From an uncultured Eubacteriales bacterium (GTDB lineage: Bacteria; Bacillota; Clostridia; Oscillospirales; Acutalibacteraceae), in NCBI GenBank assembly GCA_934636435.1, contig CAKUAQ010000034.1, positions 1 through 21,263 of the forward strand: a stretch of 21,263 bases of DNA. Reading direction: 5' to 3'. Both the position numbers and the translations under genes were made by a program. The notes under the pieces are model-generated. The model was not told the origin of the DNA and did not search any database. It saw only the letters and a list, made by a program, of their open reading frames with translations. This document shows, in pieces, positions 1 through 7,274 of the stretch; the first letter of the stretch is position 1; each line of letters starts with the position of its first letter.

Positions 1-2
1 TG

Positions 3-791
3 GCCGAATATTCTGAATGGAACAACGGTGGGGAGACGGATGCTCTTTTTGCCGAATATATGAAAAACGGCGGTCTGCCCTATGTATCCCGGCTGAAAGG
101 TGACCCCGGAATGGTGGACACCTATCTGGAGGGCATCTATCATACGATTCTCATAAAGGATATTGAGGAGCGGCAAAGGCGCAAAGAGCAAGATCCAAAC
201 AAACGCAGGATCACCGATATTGCGTTGCTGAAAAACATCGCCAAGTTTCTTGCCGGCTCCATCGGCAGCCCGGTTTCGGTAAAAAGCATTGCCGACTATG
301 TCACCTCCACCGGCAGAAAAATTTCGCAGAACACGGTGGCCGATTATATGGAGGCGTTGGTGGAGCCCTATATTTTTTATCCTGTCGAGCGCTACGATGT
401 GCTGGGGAAGCAGCTCTTGAAAACCAATCAGAAGCTGTACATTGTCGATCTGGGTCTCCGCCGCTATCTTCTGGCGAGACAGGCATACGATCTGGGGTTT
501 TCCCTTGAAAACATCGTGTTTTTTGAACTTCTTCGCCGCGGATATAGCGTTTCTATAGGAAAGGTTGGAAAAACGGAGGTCGATTTCGTTTGCCGGAAGA
601 AGGAGGATGTGCAATATTATCAGGTGACGGCCTCTATGACAGAGCAATCCACCTTTGAGCGGGAGATGGCGCCCCTCAAAAACATCGGGGACAACTATCC
701 GAAAAAGGTGCTGACCCTTGACCGCTTTACCCTTGGTAACTACGAGGGCATTGAGGTCATCAATGCCATTGACTGGCTGTTGCAGAAATAG
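3..791 (+). CDS. AAA-type ATPase with DUF4143 domain, C-terminal part (5' end outside window)
   Basis: The frame is open to the first base, so this is the 3' part of a gene; the ATG at 60 is internal. The residues before and after it (LFAEYMKNGGLPYVS) match the 'F..Y...GG.P' segment that follows the ATPase module in the COG1373/DUF4143 family. The Walker motifs would lie off the left edge. What remains holds a helical, winged-helix-like middle (about residues 50-110 from the ATG) and a C-terminal part with the pattern FFELLRRG ... EVDFV ... YYQVT. That pattern resembles the nuclease-like fold often seen at the end of these proteins, but the usual lysine of a (E/Q)xK motif is replaced by T, so I do not claim nuclease activity. 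Family members are poorly characterised ATPases with no assigned substrate. There is no link to the downstream sugar locus, which has its own promoters. Confidence 0.8.
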   Translation, partial: AEYSEWNNGGETDALFAEYMKNGGLPYVSRLKGDPGMVDTYLEGIYHTILIKDIEERQRRKEQDPNKRRITDIALLKNIAKFLAGSIGSPVSVKSIADYVTSTGRKISQNTVADYMEALVEPYIFYPVERYDVLGKQLLKTNQKLYIVDLGLRRYLLARQAYDLGFSLENIVFFELLRRGYSVSIGKVGKTEVDFVCRKKEDVQYYQVTASMTEQSTFEREMAPLKNIGDNYPKKVLTLDRFTLGNYEGIEVINAIDWLLQK

Positions 792-945
792 GCGGATATT
801 CTATGGCGGTACGAATTTAGGTTTCTATCGTGGCTCGAATTTTAAAAGGTCATTCAGCCGATGACCACCAACGGTTGGATCACTGAGAATGATACAGAGA
901 GATTCACAGCACGATGGCGAGTTTCCGAAGGTATCTCTAAAGAAA

Positions 946-992
946 GGCTCGTACAGACCGGATACTTACAGTATCCTTGGTCGGTACGAGCC
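946..992 (+). other. Near-perfect 20-bp hairpin, possibly ORF-less intron domain IV
   Basis: The outer arms GGCTCGTAC (946-954) and GTACGAGCC (984-992) pair perfectly. Inside them GACC (956-959) pairs with GGTC (979-982), and GGATACT (960-966) pairs with AGTATCC (970-976), closing on the loop TAC. The only irregularities are the opposed A955/G983 and two bulged T at 977-978. No T-run follows directly, so it is not a standard intrinsic terminator. It lies 17 bases upstream of the domain V below, where domain IV of a group II intron would be. It could therefore be a domain IV stem that lost its reverse transcriptase gene, but a separate element cannot be excluded. Confidence 0.5.
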
Positions 993-1009
993 TTTGTACG
1001 TATACGATT

Positions 1010-1080
1010 GAACCGCCGTGTACCGAACGGTACGCACGGTGGTGTGAGAGGCCGGGGCTTTTCAACCCTGCCTACTTGAT
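1010..1080 (+). mobile_element. Group II intron remnant: domains V and VI (3' end of intron)
   Basis: Bases 1011-1043 fold as a typical domain V. ACCGCCGTG (1012-1020) pairs with CACGGTGGT (1035-1043) with one G-T wobble. TACC (1021-1024) pairs with GGTA (1029-1032) across the tetraloop GAAC. The two-base bulge CG (1033-1034) sits at the place where domain V always carries one. The following GTGAGAGG and a second stem (AGGC 1049-1052 with GCCT 1070-1073, GGG with CCC inside) followed by CCTACTTGAT look like domain VI with its bulged branch-point A and the intron 3' end near 1080. No reverse transcriptase gene and no recognisable 5' intron end lie within the window, so this is a degenerate or ORF-deleted copy. 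Boundaries are approximate. Confidence 0.75.
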
Positions 1081-1081
1081 T

Positions 1082-1141
1082 TATGAAAATGGAGGTATCT
1101 GTGGGGAGATAAAGATCAACCGTGAGATACGCGAATATACG
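1082..1141 (+). pseudogene. Possible fragment of a PrgI-type conjugation protein
   Basis: In the frame beginning YENGGICGE, the peptide EIKINREIREYT (1106-1141) resembles the N-terminus of PrgI/TraE-like proteins of clostridial integrative conjugative elements, which typically start with a stretch like 'I.INREIR.YTE'. Downstream, the expected hydrophobic segments of that small membrane protein are missing and the frame soon ends (stop at 1247-1249). A GGAGG sequence lies just upstream (1091-1095). This is recognition from memory over only about 12 residues, so it is a weak call. If right, the intron remnant once sat just before a conjugation gene and only this junction survives. Confidence 0.35.
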
Positions 1142-1294
1142 CCTGTGAAAGAAACTGCGGAGTTTAAACCACAGCAGGGGCCTCCTTACACGGGCACGGT
1201 CGGTCATGCTGCGCGTCAACAGCGGATTTTCCAAGTGAATTTACCGTAAGTGGTAACTGGGTACGACCGAAAACCGCAACGAAAGCGCCGGAAA

Positions 1295-1321
1295 AATGTC
1301 ATGAAATCAAAAGAATGTCAT
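1295..1321 (+). promoter_or_regulatory. Direct repeat AATGTCAT x2, candidate activator site upstream of GH94 gene
   Basis: AATGTCAT occurs at 1295-1302 and again at 1314-1321, 19 bases apart start to start, close to two helical turns. That spacing suits an AraC-family regulator binding two major grooves on one face. The extended copy AATGTCATGAAATCAAAA (1295-1312) recurs with one mismatch at 18380-18397. In both places it starts about 60 bases upstream of the probable -10 box. The AraC-type response regulator encoded at 3894 is the obvious candidate to bind here, but that link is inference. Confidence 0.45.
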
Positions 1322-1327
1322 AATCCT

Positions 1328-1365
1328 GAGATTTTTCTTGCGCAGAATCTCTGCTATGATATAAA
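1328..1365 (+). promoter_or_regulatory. Probable promoter of the GH94 gene with overlapping inverted repeat
   Basis: TATGAT (1355-1360) is a good -10 box. The region where its -35 should lie (about 1331-1337) is T-rich and poor, as expected for an activator-dependent promoter. An alternative is TTGCGC (1338-1343), 16 bases, TATAAA (1360-1365). GAGATT (1328-1333) and AATCTC (1346-1351) form an inverted repeat across the -35 region that might be an operator. Confidence 0.45.
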
Positions 1366-1420
1366 CAGAGTATATGAGGGCGGTCAATAAATCTTCACGA
1401 AAAAGCGGGGGATAAAAGGA

Positions 1421-3757
1421 ATGCAATATGGCCATTTCGACCGGGAAAACGACGAATATGTGGTCACCGATCCGCGCACGCCTACGCCGTGGATCAACTA
1501 TATCGGAAACGGCGGTTACGGCGGCATCGTGTCCTCCACCGGAGGGGGGCTGAGCTTTGACGGCGACCCGTCGAATCGGCGGGTGACCCGCTATAAATTC
1601 ACGAATCAGCCCGTTGACCGTCCGGGACGGTATATCTATCTGCGGGATCAGGACAGCGGCGAATACTGGTCGGCCACATGGCAGCCGGTGATGAAAGAGA
1701 AACAGACCTTCTGCTGCCGCCACGGACTGGGCTATACGACCATCGAGAGCGGCTATAACGGCATCGCGGCGGCGGTGAGCTATTATGTGCCGCTGGGCAA
1801 ACGGTATGAACTGTGGGATGCGGCGGTCGAGAACAAAAGCGCCCGGGAGCGGCGGCTGCGTGTGTATTCCTACGTGGAATTTTCCTGGAACGATGCAAAA
1901 TACGATATGCTGTGCCACTGGCCGTGCATGGCGTTCAAAGCGACCTGCGACGGTAAAAAAATCGTGGTGGACACCGTGGCGGAGCAGCTGACCGGTGTGC
2001 CGCAACTGGATTATTTGGCGACCGATCTGCCGGTGATCGGCTTTGATTGCAGCCGGGAGACGTTTCTGGGGCGCTACCGGGACGAGGGGTGCCCCCAGGT
2101 GCTGGATAGCGGCGAATGCCGCAACAGTACGATGTTCTCCGATGACTGTGTGGGTGTGCTGTGCAGCGAGATCGTGCTGCAGCCCGGCGAGCGTAAGATA
2201 TTCCGCTTTGTTCTGGGGGCGACAGATGACCGTGCGGCCGTCGACGCGCAGATCGGCGACGCCCTTTCCGTGACCGGGGGTATGGAAGCGATTCGTGCCC
2301 ACTGGCGGGAGTATCGTGCGGCGTTTCAGGTCAACACCCCGTGTGTCGATATGGATCTGATGCTCAATGTATGGCATGCCTATCAGGCAAAGACGACGTT
2401 TGACTGGTCGCGGTTCATTAGCCTGTACGAGCGGGGTGTGGATCGCGGGTTCGGCTTCCGCGACAGTATGCAGGATGTGTTGGGCATCATGCACGCCGCT
2501 CCGCAGCAGGCCGCGGAGCGGATCCGGCTGCTGCTGTCGATCCAATACCGCGACGGCAGCGCCCGCAGTGTCTATTACCCGGCCACCGGCGCGTCGGAGG
2601 GCGGCGGGCGCAGCGACGATCACCTGTGGAGCATCCTCTCCGTGTGCAACTATGTGCGGGAAACGGGTGATACCGACTTCTTGTTCACTTCCGTGCCGTA
2701 TGTGGATGGGGGAGAAGCGAGTGTGCTGGAACACCTGGAGCAGGGAATCCGTTTCACGATGGCGCATCTGGGGCGGCACGGGATTCCGGATATGCTCCGC
2801 TCCGATTGGGACGACAGCCTTGCTCCGATGAATCGCGGCGGCACGGGCGGCGCGGAGAGCGTGTTCGTGTTCTTCCAGCTCGCTCATGGAGCCCGGGAGC
2901 TGCTGCAGCTCTACCGCGCGGTGGGATTGCCGGAGCGCGCGCCGGAAATGGAACGGGTGTGGGCGCATTGCCGGGAAAAGCTGGGCCAGCTCTGGGATGG
3001 CGGATGGTTCATCCGCGCATACACGCCGGAGGGTGAGCCGTTCTGTACGGCGGCGGACGAAAAGAACAAGATTCATTTGATCCCACAGGCTTGGAGTGTC
3101 ATCTCCGGTCTGGCCGACCGGGAGCAGGCCAATACCGCCATGGATAACGCCCTGCGGTATCTGTTCACCGAGCGTGGACTGATGACCCATTGGCCCGCCT
3201 CCGAGGGCTTTGATCCGAAGAATAAGAGCTATTTTCTTTTCCCGGCGGGGGCACGGGAAAACGGCGGTATCTTTTTCCACTCCAACACGTGGCCCATCAT
3301 CGCTCTGTGTATGCTCGGCCGCGGAGAAGAGGCGTTCCGTTGCTACGAGGCCAGCCTGCCGCCCCGCCGCAATGCCATTGCCGACCTGTGCCTGACCGAA
3401 CCGTATGTGTATTCGCAGACCATGCTGGCACCGCCCCACCCGCGGGCCGGCGCGGCCACAAACTCCTGGCTGACCGGTACGGCTTCGTGGATGTATTATG
3501 CTGCCGGGCAGTATCTGCTGGGGATCCGCCCCGAGTATGACGGTCTGTGGATCGACCCGCAGATCCCGGCCGCCTGGCCGGGATTCTCGGCCGTGCGGCA
3601 TTGCCGTGGCACCGTTTGCTGCATCCATGTCCGGCGCGGGACTGCTCCCAGCTTAACCGTGGATGGACAGCCGTGCGACGGTGCCTGCGTGCCGTGGAGC
3701 CGGCTGGCCGGACGGGATGAGGTTGAAATTTGCTGTGTGCTCCCGGCGGCGGAATAG
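1421..3757 (+). CDS. GH94-family glycoside phosphorylase
   Basis: A cytosolic enzyme with no signal peptide. GH94 enzymes split beta-glucosidic disaccharides or oligosaccharides with phosphate, giving a sugar 1-phosphate. At 778 residues it has the usual size of cellobiose/chitobiose phosphorylases. The N-terminus (FDRENDEYVVTDP, PTPWINYIGNGGYGG) is the typical GH94 opening. Residues 1-270 are the beta-sandwich, followed by a helical linker and an (alpha/alpha)6 barrel from about 310. FGFRDSMQD (R347, D348) should line the sugar site. SDWDDSL gives D465 as general acid, in the place of the GDWND aspartate of characterised members. FFHSNTW (H620) and SWLTGTASW (T685, G686) are the expected phosphate-binding segments. 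All key positions look intact. A GGGGGA ribosome site (1407-1412) lies 8 bases before the ATG. Substrate specificity cannot be told from motifs: cellobiose, cellobionate, chitobiose and other acceptors share this fold. It lies upstream of the regulator genes and has its own promoter. Confidence 0.88.
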   Translation: MQYGHFDRENDEYVVTDPRTPTPWINYIGNGGYGGIVSSTGGGLSFDGDPSNRRVTRYKFTNQPVDRPGRYIYLRDQDSGEYWSATWQPVMKEKQTFCCRHGLGYTTIESGYNGIAAAVSYYVPLGKRYELWDAAVENKSARERRLRVYSYVEFSWNDAKYDMLCHWPCMAFKATCDGKKIVVDTVAEQLTGVPQLDYLATDLPVIGFDCSRETFLGRYRDEGCPQVLDSGECRNSTMFSDDCVGVLCSEIVLQPGERKIFRFVLGATDDRAAVDAQIGDALSVTGGMEAIRAHWREYRAAFQVNTPCVDMDLMLNVWHAYQAKTTFDWSRFISLYERGVDRGFGFRDSMQDVLGIMHAAPQQAAERIRLLLSIQYRDGSARSVYYPATGASEGGGRSDDHLWSILSVCNYVRETGDTDFLFTSVPYVDGGEASVLEHLEQGIRFTMAHLGRHGIPDMLRSDWDDSLAPMNRGGTGGAESVFVFFQLAHGARELLQLYRAVGLPERAPEMERVWAHCREKLGQLWDGGWFIRAYTPEGEPFCTAADEKNKIHLIPQAWSVISGLADREQANTAMDNALRYLFTERGLMTHWPASEGFDPKNKSYFLFPAGARENGGIFFHSNTWPIIALCMLGRGEEAFRCYEASLPPRRNAIADLCLTEPYVYSQTMLAPPHPRAGAATNSWLTGTASWMYYAAGQYLLGIRPEYDGLWIDPQIPAAWPGFSAVRHCRGTVCCIHVRRGTAPSLTVDGQPCDGACVPWSRLAGRDEVEICCVLPAAE

Positions 3758-3791
3758 GATAAATTCACCATCCATATTCGCGCCGATACCG

Positions 3792-3820
3792 TTGGATTTT
3801 TCAGCCGTATGTGGTACAAT
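3792..3820 (+). promoter_or_regulatory. Promoter of the regulator/transporter operon
   Basis: TTGGAT (3792-3797), a 17-base spacer and TACAAT (3815-3820) form a good sigma-A-type promoter. It lies 74 bases before the chosen start of the response regulator, leaving a 5' leader of about 65 bases. No terminator is visible after the GH94 stop at 3757, so read-through from the GH94 transcript is also possible. The AATGTCAT motif found at 1295 and 18380 is absent here. Confidence 0.6.
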
Positions 3821-3893
3821 GCTTGTTGTCCGGTTTTGACGAAAAGCGTCGATGTGTGCAATTTATTTTGTTGGAAAGTGTGGAGAACGGGAT

Positions 3894-5450
3894 ATGTACC
3901 GATTGGTTATAGTCGAAGATGAGCTGCCGATCCGCCGGGCGCTGTGCGAGCTGATGCCTTGGGAGAAGATCGGCTTTACCGTTGTCGCCAGCTTTGAGAA
4001 TGCGGCGCAGGCGGAGGAGTTTCTGGAGCACGATACGTGCGATGTGATCCTGACCGATATCGTGATGGGCGGCGGCGACGGCATCTCTTTGGCTAAGCAC
4101 ATCAGTGAAAACCACCGCCATATCCGCGTGGTGATTCTCAGCGGATATAGCGAGTTCTCCTATGCACAAAAGGCGATTGAATACGATGTGACCTACTATT
4201 TGGTCAAGCCGGTCAACGAAATTGAATTGATGGAAAAATTTGAGGCGATCCGCGCTGCGTTGGATGAGGAGCGGGAGGATGCCGACACGGACCCGATTGA
4301 GAACAATCTGCGGGCGGCGTTTGCCCGACTGGTGGAGTACCGCTGCTTCGGAAGTCTGACGGAGCTCTTGACAAATATGCATCTTTTGCAGATACCCGAA
4401 GTGTGTCTCGACTGCCCTCTCCTCGTCGAGCGGCTGACCTATCGCACGCCGATCGGGGAGGAAACGGTCGGGTATGAGTTTTTCTTACATATTGAGGAGC
4501 TGCTCAACGAATTTTCGGTGTCACAGACCCGTCGCTTTTTGTATTTTGTGATCCCGGATAATGCCGGCGTGACGGTGATGGCTTTTGCGCTGTCCGACAT
4601 TGGATGCGATACGCTGCGCGACCATGCGCTGCGTAAACTGGAACAGCTGCGCGCGCTGCTGCTCACCCGTTTCGGTGTGGAGACGGAGGTGCAGGAAGAA
4701 TTCAGTCTGGATCGCCTGTCTGCGGCGGCGACAGAGCCGGCGAGCGGGCATGTCGGCGGAGAGCGGACGGAACAGAAACGGCAGGATATTCTGCCGTTTC
4801 TGGTGAAGTATTATCGCCTGCTGATGGTCGCGTTTGAGATGCGCGATATCGAGCGCGTCTGGCAGATCTTGCAGGATGTGCGCGGGGAAACAGCCGCCGT
4901 CTCCGACGAGATGCTTTGCCTATTGATGAACGATCTGCTGATGGCGGTGGTGGTCAATTGCGGCGTGCGCGGCCGCGCGGGCAGCGTGCCGGAAGGAGTT
5001 CTGCCGATCCGCGGCGCCGGACTGAATCGCGATGAGATTTTTACCTGCGCCGGACAGGCGCTTGAGAGCATCGGCAGTTTGCTGATGGGCGAAGAGGAGG
5101 AGGCGGGGAGCGTCTACCCGATCATCGGTCATGTGAAAGCCTATATCGGCGAGCATCTAAGCGAGGATCTGCGGATCGAGGTGCTGGCCGATATGCATAA
5201 TATCAGCGCTTCGTACCTCAGCCGCCTGTTCAGTCAGGCAGAGGGAGAGCCGATCAGCACCTATATCCTGCGTATGCGAATCGAGCACGCCATCGCATTG
5301 ATGAAAACAAACAAGTATAAGATCCAGAACATCGTGCAGATGTGCGGATTTCAGTCGCCGTCGTATTTTTCTACCGTCTTTAAAAAGCACACGGGGCTGG
5401 CTCCCTCCGAATATAACCTGCTGCTGCGCTCCGGGCGAGAGAACAGCTGA
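3894..5450 (+). CDS. Response regulator, YesN-like, receiver plus AraC-type DNA-binding domain
   Basis: Controls transcription in answer to its partner kinase encoded just downstream. From the ATG at 3894 it has 518 residues. I prefer this start over the in-frame ATG at 3852 because it begins with the canonical MYRLVIVEDE and has GGAG at 3882-3885, 8 bases upstream. The receiver domain occupies about 1-125, with acidic pocket E8/D9, phosphoacceptor D55 in ILTDIVM, S83 in ILSGYSEF and K105 in YLVKP. A middle region (about 130-405) has no motif I recognise, as is usual in this family. The C-terminal 100 residues are two AraC-type helix-turn-helix motifs, including LADMHNISASYLSRLF and IQNIVQMCGFQSPSYFSTVFK. 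Such regulators usually activate neighbouring sugar-transport genes. The direct repeats at 1295-1321 and the related site at 18380 are plausible targets. Confidence 0.93.
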   Translation: MYRLVIVEDELPIRRALCELMPWEKIGFTVVASFENAAQAEEFLEHDTCDVILTDIVMGGGDGISLAKHISENHRHIRVVILSGYSEFSYAQKAIEYDVTYYLVKPVNEIELMEKFEAIRAALDEEREDADTDPIENNLRAAFARLVEYRCFGSLTELLTNMHLLQIPEVCLDCPLLVERLTYRTPIGEETVGYEFFLHIEELLNEFSVSQTRRFLYFVIPDNAGVTVMAFALSDIGCDTLRDHALRKLEQLRALLLTRFGVETEVQEEFSLDRLSAAATEPASGHVGGERTEQKRQDILPFLVKYYRLLMVAFEMRDIERVWQILQDVRGETAAVSDEMLCLLMNDLLMAVVVNCGVRGRAGSVPEGVLPIRGAGLNRDEIFTCAGQALESIGSLLMGEEEEAGSVYPIIGHVKAYIGEHLSEDLRIEVLADMHNISASYLSRLFSQAEGEPISTYILRMRIEHAIALMKTNKYKIQNIVQMCGFQSPSYFSTVFKKHTGLAPSEYNLLLRSGRENS

Positions 5451-5480
5451 TACGCGGCAGGGACGGAAGGGGGCAAGTGC

Positions 5481-7274
5481 ATGAAACAGGCATCGGTTTG
5501 GATGTCGATTAAAAAATTTCATTTTAATAGTCTTTTGTTTCGCAATACTCTGTGTATTGCGCTGGCGATTGTGCTGCCGATGGGAATCATCGCCTTTGTC
5601 AACCACTACGATTATCGGCAGGAGATCTATAAGCAGATGATGCTCAGCAATGAAGGCGTGTTGGAAAAGTGTGTATCCCTCGGCGACAGTCTGCTCGACG
5701 ATCTGGCGATGGCGGCGGACGAGCTGGCTGTATCGAACGAGGCAGCCCTGTTTTTGCGCAAAACGGGACAGTACGGCGCCGATTTTCGCCTGAACCGGGA
5801 TTATGAGGAGCTGTGCAACCATCTGATGGTACAGTTTCAGCGGTATAAGCAGAGCTTTCAGTGCATCAGTCACCTGTTTTTGTATGCTTCAAAGACCCGC
5901 ACGGTGCTCAGCGATACCGGGCTGTTTTCCGCCGACCGGATCGACGATGCATGGACGCATTTTCCGGAGATCATTGACGATGACAGAACCTATTATCTGA
6001 ACAGCCGGAAGGATGAACGCATCATTCTCTACCGCCCGATGCACACGCAGCAGGAGAAAAAGACCGAATTTGTCGTCATCGAGATCGATCTGCGCCAATT
6101 GGGCGAGACCATCAGCCAGAACCGCAGCCAGAACCGCAGCACGCTGCTGTTGCTGGATCACGGCGGGCGCACAATCTACCGGGGCGAGGACCCGGAAGGA
6201 CTGGTGGAGCGGGTGCCTGTGCAGGATCTCATGCATACGGAGGACGGCCATTCGCGGATTTTGCCGAACAGCGGTACCATCTTCTCGGTTATGGAGACGG
6301 AGCATCGCTGCTTCACTTACGCATTGGTGACACAGCAGCACTTTTTCACGGAGGAAGAAGCACGCTATCGGCATTTTCTTACGCTGACCATTGTGCTGCT
6401 GGCTGTCGGCAGCGTGCTGGCGATTGCTGTGATCACCATCTTCACCTATTATCCCATGCGGCGGATTCTGGATGTGATCCGGCATCCGTATGACCCCAAC
6501 ACGGATCCGACGGTGGGGAAAAAGGAAAATGAACTGCTGTATATCACCAGCAGTATTATCAACGTCATGGAGGAAAACGATCAGACCGCCCGCGAATTGC
6601 GAGGACGGATGCAGGCGTTTAATGAGGCACAGGCGCGGGCCTTGCAATTTCAGACGAATCCGCACTTTCTATCGAACGCACTGGAGATCATTAAGTGGTC
6701 GTCGGTCAGCGAGTCCGGCTTTGGCAATCCTACTTCGGTGATGCTGACAAAACTCGCCGAGCTGTACCGCAACCTGATTCGGGATGAGAATGTGCTGGTT
6801 CCGCTGAGGGAAGAGCTGGAGTATGTGCGGCTCTATATAGAGATTCTGACGACCCGCTATGAGGATAAGATTACATTCGGCTTTGCGATTGACCCCAAAA
6901 CGGAGACGTGCTTTGTGCTCAAGGCCTCCATCCAGCCGCTGGTCGAGAACGCGATTAAGCATGGGTTGAGCGCCCGCCATTATATCGGTTCCATTACGGT
7001 GCGCACCGGCATGGAGAGCAACAGCCTGTATATTGATGTGAAGAACGACGGCGAGTATGTTTCGCCCGGCGTGGTGGAACGGATCAACGATTCGCTGGAG
7101 CAGGAGTTTACCAGCGCCGGCAGCGGCATCGGGCTGCATAACATCAATACGCGTATTAAACTGATTTTCGGCAAAAAATACGGCGTACGGTTGCGCTCCA
7201 ACGGCGATGCCGGCGGCGTGACGGCCCGCATCGAAGTACCTGTGATCGACGGAACAAATGAAACGGAGCGATGA
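5481..7274 (+). CDS. Sensor histidine kinase, YesM-like
   Basis: Membrane sensor that should phosphorylate the preceding response regulator. It has 597 residues. The first membrane helix lies at about 19-40, an extracytoplasmic sensor region at about 41-297, and the second helix at about 299-323. The cytoplasmic His_kinase region follows with the phosphorylation histidine H395 in QTNPHFLSNALEII, the variant site typical of YesM kinases. The ATPase domain carries its N-box N490 in PLVENAIKHG and glycine box GSGIGLHNINTRI. HAMP is not obvious by eye. A small in-frame duplication gives SQNRSQNR in the sensor part. The ribosome site GGAAGGGGG lies just upstream. Its stop overlaps the next start by 4 bases (ATGA, 7271-7274), so translation of kinase and binding protein is probably coupled. 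Its signal is unknown, but context suggests the imported sugar or its binding protein. Confidence 0.93.
   Translation: MKQASVWMSIKKFHFNSLLFRNTLCIALAIVLPMGIIAFVNHYDYRQEIYKQMMLSNEGVLEKCVSLGDSLLDDLAMAADELAVSNEAALFLRKTGQYGADFRLNRDYEELCNHLMVQFQRYKQSFQCISHLFLYASKTRTVLSDTGLFSADRIDDAWTHFPEIIDDDRTYYLNSRKDERIILYRPMHTQQEKKTEFVVIEIDLRQLGETISQNRSQNRSTLLLLDHGGRTIYRGEDPEGLVERVPVQDLMHTEDGHSRILPNSGTIFSVMETEHRCFTYALVTQQHFFTEEEARYRHFLTLTIVLLAVGSVLAIAVITIFTYYPMRRILDVIRHPYDPNTDPTVGKKENELLYITSSIINVMEENDQTARELRGRMQAFNEAQARALQFQTNPHFLSNALEIIKWSSVSESGFGNPTSVMLTKLAELYRNLIRDENVLVPLREELEYVRLYIEILTTRYEDKITFGFAIDPKTETCFVLKASIQPLVENAIKHGLSARHYIGSITVRTGMESNSLYIDVKNDGEYVSPGVVERINDSLEQEFTSAGSGIGLHNINTRIKLIFGKKYGVRLRSNGDAGGVTARIEVPVIDGTNETER

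Larger units (their letters stand above)
792..1420. other. Long non-coding gap with mobile-element debris and the GH94 promoter
   Basis: There is no intact gene here. Several short open frames exist on both strands, but none has a convincing ribosome binding site or whole-length family resemblance. Bases 792-945 show nothing I can identify. Bases 946-1080 hold a long hairpin followed by a group II intron domain V/VI. Bases 1082-1141 encode a PrgI-like peptide. Bases 1142-1290 show nothing definite. From 1295 on there is a direct repeat, an inverted repeat and promoter elements for the next gene. Composition looks less GC-rich than the operon that follows, which fits remnants of foreign DNA. 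Confidence 0.6.

Noticed and set aside
854..1234. 126-codon - strand frame in the non-coding gap
   Set aside because: It is the reverse of the intron domain V/VI and the PrgI-like stretch. Proteins of this kind are often predicted by mistake across structured RNA.
977..1249. A 90-codon + strand gene across the intron end
   Set aside because: Its first half reads through intron domain V, its second half is only a fragment of a PrgI-like start, and no ribosome site precedes it.
1307..3628. Long open frame on the - strand (773 codons) opposite the GH94 gene
   Set aside because: The + strand encodes a full GH94 protein with all family motifs. The antisense frame is open because of GC-biased codon use, and its protein shows no recognisable domain.
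3757..3791. Terminator after the GH94 gene
   Set aside because: No stem with a T-run was found between the stop and the next promoter.
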